From: Arthrobacter sp. StoSoilA2
GTDB lineage: Bacteria; Actinomycetota; Actinomycetes; Actinomycetales; Micrococcaceae
Assembly (NCBI RefSeq): GCF_019977195.1
Contig: NZ_AP024643.1
Span: forward strand, 3,720,001-3,784,000
Length of the DNA stretch: 64,000 bases
Direction of reading: 5' to 3'
The notes below the pieces were generated by a model. That model ran no database searches, was not told where the DNA came from, and worked only from the letters and a program-made list of their open reading frames with translations. The position numbers and the translations under genes are program-made. Shown here piece after piece: positions 61,301 through 64,000 of the stretch (position 1 is its first letter; each line of letters opens with the position of its first letter).

Positions 61301-64000
61301 GGACCAATGGCACAGTAATGCAGCTTCTTTCGGCACGGCCACGGTGGTCACCCTGACCACCGGACAGGATCTTGCAGGCATCAACGCCACCTTGGTCAAG
61401 GGTGCGACCATCAGCGGTAAGGTCACGGCGCCCGCCGGCGTCAATCTAACCAACACCCGGGCCGAGCTATACAGGACAGACTCCAAGGACTACAGCCTGG
61501 ACTCGGCCAACATCGGGTCCGACGGAAGCTACAGGTTCAGCGGGCTCACGGCTGGCAGCTACAAAGTGAAGTTCACCGGAAACGAGACGGGGGCATTGGA
61601 TCAGTGGCACAGCAATGCCGCTTCCTTTGAAACTGCTACTGCTCTCGCCGTGACCACCGGGCAGGACCTGACCGGCATCAACGCCACACTGATCAAGGGC
61701 GCGACGGTCAGCGGCAAAGTCACCGCACCTGCTGGCGTCAGCCTTTCCACCATTAGGGCCTACGCCTACAAGGCGGACAGCGACTCCTACTACGTGGCGA
61801 GTTCCATCCTCAGTTCCAATGGGAGCTACAAGATCATCGGGCTTCCGCCTGGCAGCTACAAACTGAAATTCTCCGGCTCCAACTCCGGAGCGCTGGACTT
61901 ATGGCACAGCAACGCGTCGTCCTTCGCCACCGCTACGCCCATCACCCTGACTACCAGTCAGGACTTGATCGGTCTCGATGCCACGCTTGTTAAGGGCGCG
62001 ACGATCAGCGGCAAAATTACGGCACCGGCCGGAGTCAGCCTGGGCGGTGCAAGCGTCGCCGTCTACAAATCCGATAACGCCTATTCTTCTGTCGCGAGCA
62101 CTTCCGTCGGTTCCGACGGCAGCTACAAGCTCATCGGGCTTCCCGCCGGCAGTTACAAAGTGAATTTCGGTGGATACAACACCGGGGCTTTGGACCAGTG
62201 GCACGCAAATGCTACTTCCTTCGCCACCGGCACCGCAGTCACTCTGACCACGGGCCAAGACCTCAGTGGCATCAACGCCACTCTCGTCAAGGGTGCGACG
62301 ATCAGCGGCAAACTCACCGCACCGGCCGGTGTCAGTCTGGAGCGTGCTTACGTTTACGCGTACAAAGCCAACGACCCCAGCTGGTACGTGCAATACGCAT
62401 CCATCGCATCAGATGGCAGCTACAAACTCATCGGTCTCCCGGCCGGCAGCTACAAATTGAACTTCGGTGGATACGACACGGGGGCCCTTGATCTCTGGTA
62501 CAAAAATGGAACTACCTTCGCCACCGGCACGGCCGTGACCGTCACCGCAGGGCAGGACCTCACCGCCATCAACGCCGCCTACATCAAGGGCGCCACCATC
62601 AGCGGGAAGATCACCGCACCGGCTGGCATAGCAGTTCAAAACACGAGAGTTGAGCTCTACAAGAGCGATTCCGTCAACTCCATTGTGGAGTCCGACTGGG
62701 TTGCCTCGGACGGCAGCTACAAAATCATTGGGCTTCCTGCGGGCAGCTACAAACTGAAATTCGCGGCCAACCAAACTGGGGCCCTTGACCAGTGGCACGC
62801 CAATGCGGCTTCCTTCGCCACGGCCACCGCCCTCACCCTGACCAACAGCCAGGACCTGAGCGGCGTCAACGCTACCTTGGCTAAGGGTGCAAGTATCAGC
62901 GGCAAGATCTCAGCAGCCGCCGGAATCACTCCCGCCAACGCGTACGTCCACGCATACTCTGCAACCAACTCTGGCTCGTCCTTGGCGTCGACCAGGGCCA
63001 ACGCCGACGGCAGCTACAGGATCATCGGTCTGCCCACAGGCTCCTACAAGGTCAAACTTGAGGGTTCCGTCAGTGGAGCAACTGACCAGTGGTATGGCGG
63101 AGCCTCATTTGAATTGGCATCATCGTTGGCCCTGACGGCAGGGCTGGAGAAAACATCAGTCAATTTCACCGCCCAACTCGGCGGTTCAATCGCCGGCAAG
63201 GTCTCCGGATCCAGGCAAGGCTATTCACCAGTCACAGTTCTGGATGGGACTGGCAAAGCCGTCAAGCAAGGCTATTCCGATCAGGCTGGCAACTTCAGTG
63301 TCGTTGGCCTTGCCGCCGGATCCTACAAGGTCGCGTTCAACCGTTCCAGTGGTTACTCCACCGAGGAAGCCCAGTTCTACCAGAACAAGCCCGAGTCGGC
63401 GGGCGTAGGACAGGCCTCCACGCTGACAGTCCAGGCTGGAAATCCAGTCCTGAACGTCAACGCGGCCCTGACCTCCGGCAGCACCCTCGGCGGATCTGTT
63501 CTCGACAGAACAGGAAAGCCTGTGGCCAACGTTCCTGTATACGCCTACACAACCAACGGCTCGCTCGTCACACGCAGTTCATATACGGACTCCACTGGCA
63601 AGTACTCAATTCCGGGACTTAGCACAGGCCAATATCTGGTCAAGGTCAGCACCGGGAAGCCAGAACTGGGAGACCTTTATTCTGGGAACGTGACAACCGA
63701 AGCTACGGCGAAGCAGGTGGCCATGGTCAGCGGCAACACGACAACGCTCAACCTTGCCTTCCCAGCCCAAGTGCTGAGTCCGACTCCCGTGCCAACCATC
63801 ACTGGAACCGCGAAAGTCGGATCAACCCTCACCGCAGTCCCGGGCGTGTGGGGACCATCCCCGGTCACCCTGACCTACCAATGGAAAGCCAACGGCGTCT
63901 CGGTGGTTGGCGGCACAGCGGTCACGTACGTCCCGGTCACCGGTGACGTCGGCAAAACCATCACCGTCACCGTGACCGGCAGCAAAATCGGCTACACCAC
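58320..64000 (+). CDS. Giant secreted repeat protein (carboxypeptidase-regulatory/Cna-B-like repeats), open at window end
   Basis: From GTG 58320 (GGGGGG three bases upstream) the frame is open for at least 1893 residues and runs off the window. Signal peptide about 1-35 (VWISVLLAAAAGMFFLGG, then QATAAE). From residue 38, 16 tandem units of about 99 residues, each with KGATISGKITAPAG, SDGSYKIIGLPAGSYKLKF, GALDQWHSNA and GQDLTGINATLV; then two divergent units (GKVSGSRQGY, SGSTLGGSVLDRTGKPV); then an Ig-like domain of actinobacterial type (PTITGTAKVGSTLTA...LTYQWKANG). The unit fits the CarboxypepD_reg/Cna-B-like beta-sandwich. Probably a stalk or adhesin; the C-terminal anchor is not visible. 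Confidence 0.88.
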   Translation, partial: MLHFATNLRVWISVLLAAAAGMFFLGGLQATAAETSLASISGKITAPTGTILSNVRVEVYETNSSDFYVDSVWVASDGSYNIAGLPADSYKLKFLAGGTGALDAWYSNASTFDTATAVTLNSGQNLLGVDATLIKGATISGKITAPAGVDISNARVEAYPTSGANSYAESANVGSDGNYKVIGLPAGTYKLKFTGYNTGALDQWHSNAVSFETATAVSLSTGQDLTGINATLVKGATIAGKVTAPAGIDVSGAIVELYKSDSVNSYLGTAYINSDGSYKFIGLQPGSYKLKFAGSDTGALDQWHSNAESFATATAVVITSGQDLTGINATLVKGATISGKITAPAGVTLENTSVYVYKTTDPDSYVASASPGSDGSYKIIGLPAGTYKVKFGGYNTGALEQWHSNTASFDTATVITAATGQDVIGINATLVKGATISGKITAPAGVALNSTYVDLYRADDADSTVVSAWVDSDGNYKIIGLTAGTYKLDFTGYNHGALDQWHSGATTFDTATPITLTTGQDLTGVNATLVKGATISGKITAPVGVTLGYNTYVYAYSASYSSSPVGSVSVSSDGSYKIIGLTAGSYKLKFSGYNTGALDQWHSKAATFETATAIALTTGQDLTGINATLVKGATISGKIAAPAGVDLTNTRAELYKTSDSYSPVASAYANADGTYKFTGLAAGSYKLKFSGYGTGTLDQWHLRATSFDTATVIALVTGQDLTGINPTLVKGATVSGKIAAPAGIDVRNTRVVIYKSDSSYPAMGSAYPASDGSYKITGLPAGSYKVKFDGGGAGALEQWHSGAATFETATAVTLATGQDLTGINATLVKGATISGKVTPPTGISLGYLQVSIYSPDNKYSYVDSTYVGSDGSYKFAGLAAGSYKVNFGGNDSRTLTQWYSNAASFETANLVTVTTGQDLAGINATLVKSATISGKVTAPAGVDLANARVDAYKSDDPGSPVTYATVASDGSYKITGLPAGSYKLNFSGYNTGALDQWHSNAASFGTATVVTLTTGQDLAGINATLVKGATISGKVTAPAGVNLTNTRAELYRTDSKDYSLDSANIGSDGSYRFSGLTAGSYKVKFTGNETGALDQWHSNAASFETATALAVTTGQDLTGINATLIKGATVSGKVTAPAGVSLSTIRAYAYKADSDSYYVASSILSSNGSYKIIGLPPGSYKLKFSGSNSGALDLWHSNASSFATATPITLTTSQDLIGLDATLVKGATISGKITAPAGVSLGGASVAVYKSDNAYSSVASTSVGSDGSYKLIGLPAGSYKVNFGGYNTGALDQWHANATSFATGTAVTLTTGQDLSGINATLVKGATISGKLTAPAGVSLERAYVYAYKANDPSWYVQYASIASDGSYKLIGLPAGSYKLNFGGYDTGALDLWYKNGTTFATGTAVTVTAGQDLTAINAAYIKGATISGKITAPAGIAVQNTRVELYKSDSVNSIVESDWVASDGSYKIIGLPAGSYKLKFAANQTGALDQWHANAASFATATALTLTNSQDLSGVNATLAKGASISGKISAAAGITPANAYVHAYSATNSGSSLASTRANADGSYRIIGLPTGSYKVKLEGSVSGATDQWYGGASFELASSLALTAGLEKTSVNFTAQLGGSIAGKVSGSRQGYSPVTVLDGTGKAVKQGYSDQAGNFSVVGLAAGSYKVAFNRSSGYSTEEAQFYQNKPESAGVGQASTLTVQAGNPVLNVNAALTSGSTLGGSVLDRTGKPVANVPVYAYTTNGSLVTRSSYTDSTGKYSIPGLSTGQYLVKVSTGKPELGDLYSGNVTTEATAKQVAMVSGNTTTLNLAFPAQVLSPTPVPTITGTAKVGSTLTAVPGVWGPSPVTLTYQWKANGVSVVGGTAVTYVPVTGDVGKTITVTVTGSKIGYT
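58431..63180 (+). repeat. Sixteen tandem repeats of about 297 bp (in giant protein)
   Basis: Units begin near 58431, 58728, 59025, 59325, 59625, 59925, 60225, 60519, 60813, 61110, 61407, 61707, 62004, 62301, 62598 and 62892, with periods of 294-300 bases (always multiples of three). The link between units, AAGGGCGCCACCATCAGCGG, is nearly constant, while the surface-exposed middle (residues 15-40 of a unit) varies. This pattern fits expansion by unequal recombination. Confidence 0.9.

Noticed and set aside
59097..62798. Several minus-strand frames in the repeat array with similar sequences
   Set aside because: They repeat because the sense gene repeats; they are shadows on the opposite strand.
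58431..63180. Regular repeat spacing that might suggest a CRISPR array or satellite DNA
   Set aside because: The repeats are about 297 bases, in frame, and encode a continuous protein with varying middle parts; there are no short spacers or cas genes.

Overview
The window is from a high-GC Gram-positive bacterium, most likely an actinobacterium of the Arthrobacter/Paenarthrobacter type (Micrococcaceae). That placement is an inference. It rests on the strong third-position G/C bias of the housekeeping genes, frequent GTG/TTG starts behind GGGGA-type ribosome binding sites, LAxTG-type cell-wall sorting signals, a bkd operon with a divergent Lrp/AsnC regulator, and an ISL3-type transposase remnant. 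Most of the 64 kb is devoted to the cell envelope: synthesis, export, anchoring and trimming of glycopolymers, plus secreted or wall-linked proteins.

Layout. 0-2.3 kb: the start of an exported protein, an alpha/beta-hydrolase-fold protein and a divergent DUF6270-type protein. 2.4-6.8 kb: branched-chain 2-oxoacid dehydrogenase operon (E1 alpha, E1 beta, E2) with its divergent Lrp/AsnC-type regulator. 6.8-9 kb: a YdcF-like protein, a small membrane protein and UDP-GlcNAc 2-epimerase (wecB). 9.1-27.8 kb: an ABC-transporter-dependent glycopolymer locus. Its eleven-gene minus-strand operon (25.8 to 10.9 kb) runs: Pro/Thr-rich anchored protein, two GT4 glycosyltransferases, ABC permease, ABC ATPase, CgeB-like/GT2 fusion, wecC, alpha/beta hydrolase, membrane protein with a Rossmann-like domain, and two CgeB-like glycosyltransferases. 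Two paralogous secreted DUF4434 proteins, both on the plus strand, flank this operon. 27.8-34.6 kb: an intact LytR-CpsA-Psr (LCP) ligase gene, a three-gene minus-strand cassette (acyltransferase, Asp2-like hydrolase, TagF-like transferase), and a decayed second LCP copy. 35-50.7 kb: a second locus, of Wzx/Wzy type, with O-antigen-polymerase-like protein, acyltransferase, five GT4 enzymes, tyrosine autokinase (Wzc type), MurJ/Wzx-like flippase, priming glycosylphosphotransferase and UDP-glucose dehydrogenase, broken by an ISL3 remnant. 50.7-58 kb: DUF4012 protein, two paralogous small wall proteins (one with LAxTG signals, one with a degenerate signal), a short membrane ORF, a VanZ-like protein, GalU, and a Wzy/ligase-like protein with a TPR tail. 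58.3 kb to the end: a giant secreted protein of 16 near-identical repeats of about 99 residues, still open at the window edge.

How the genes fit together (inference from families): WecB and WecC would supply UDP-ManNAc and UDP-ManNAcA. The CgeB-like and GT4 enzymes would assemble a polymer, the TagG/TagH-type ABC transporter would export it, and the LCP protein would link it to peptidoglycan. GalU and Ugd would supply UDP-Glc and UDP-GlcA for the second, Wzx/Wzy-type polymer, initiated by the WbaP-type enzyme and length-controlled by the Wzc-type kinase. The striking structural theme is paired paralogs: hydrolases, CgeB-like enzymes, DUF4434 proteins, LCP plus its pseudogene, and small wall proteins. 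This suggests that the locus grew by duplication and cassette insertion.
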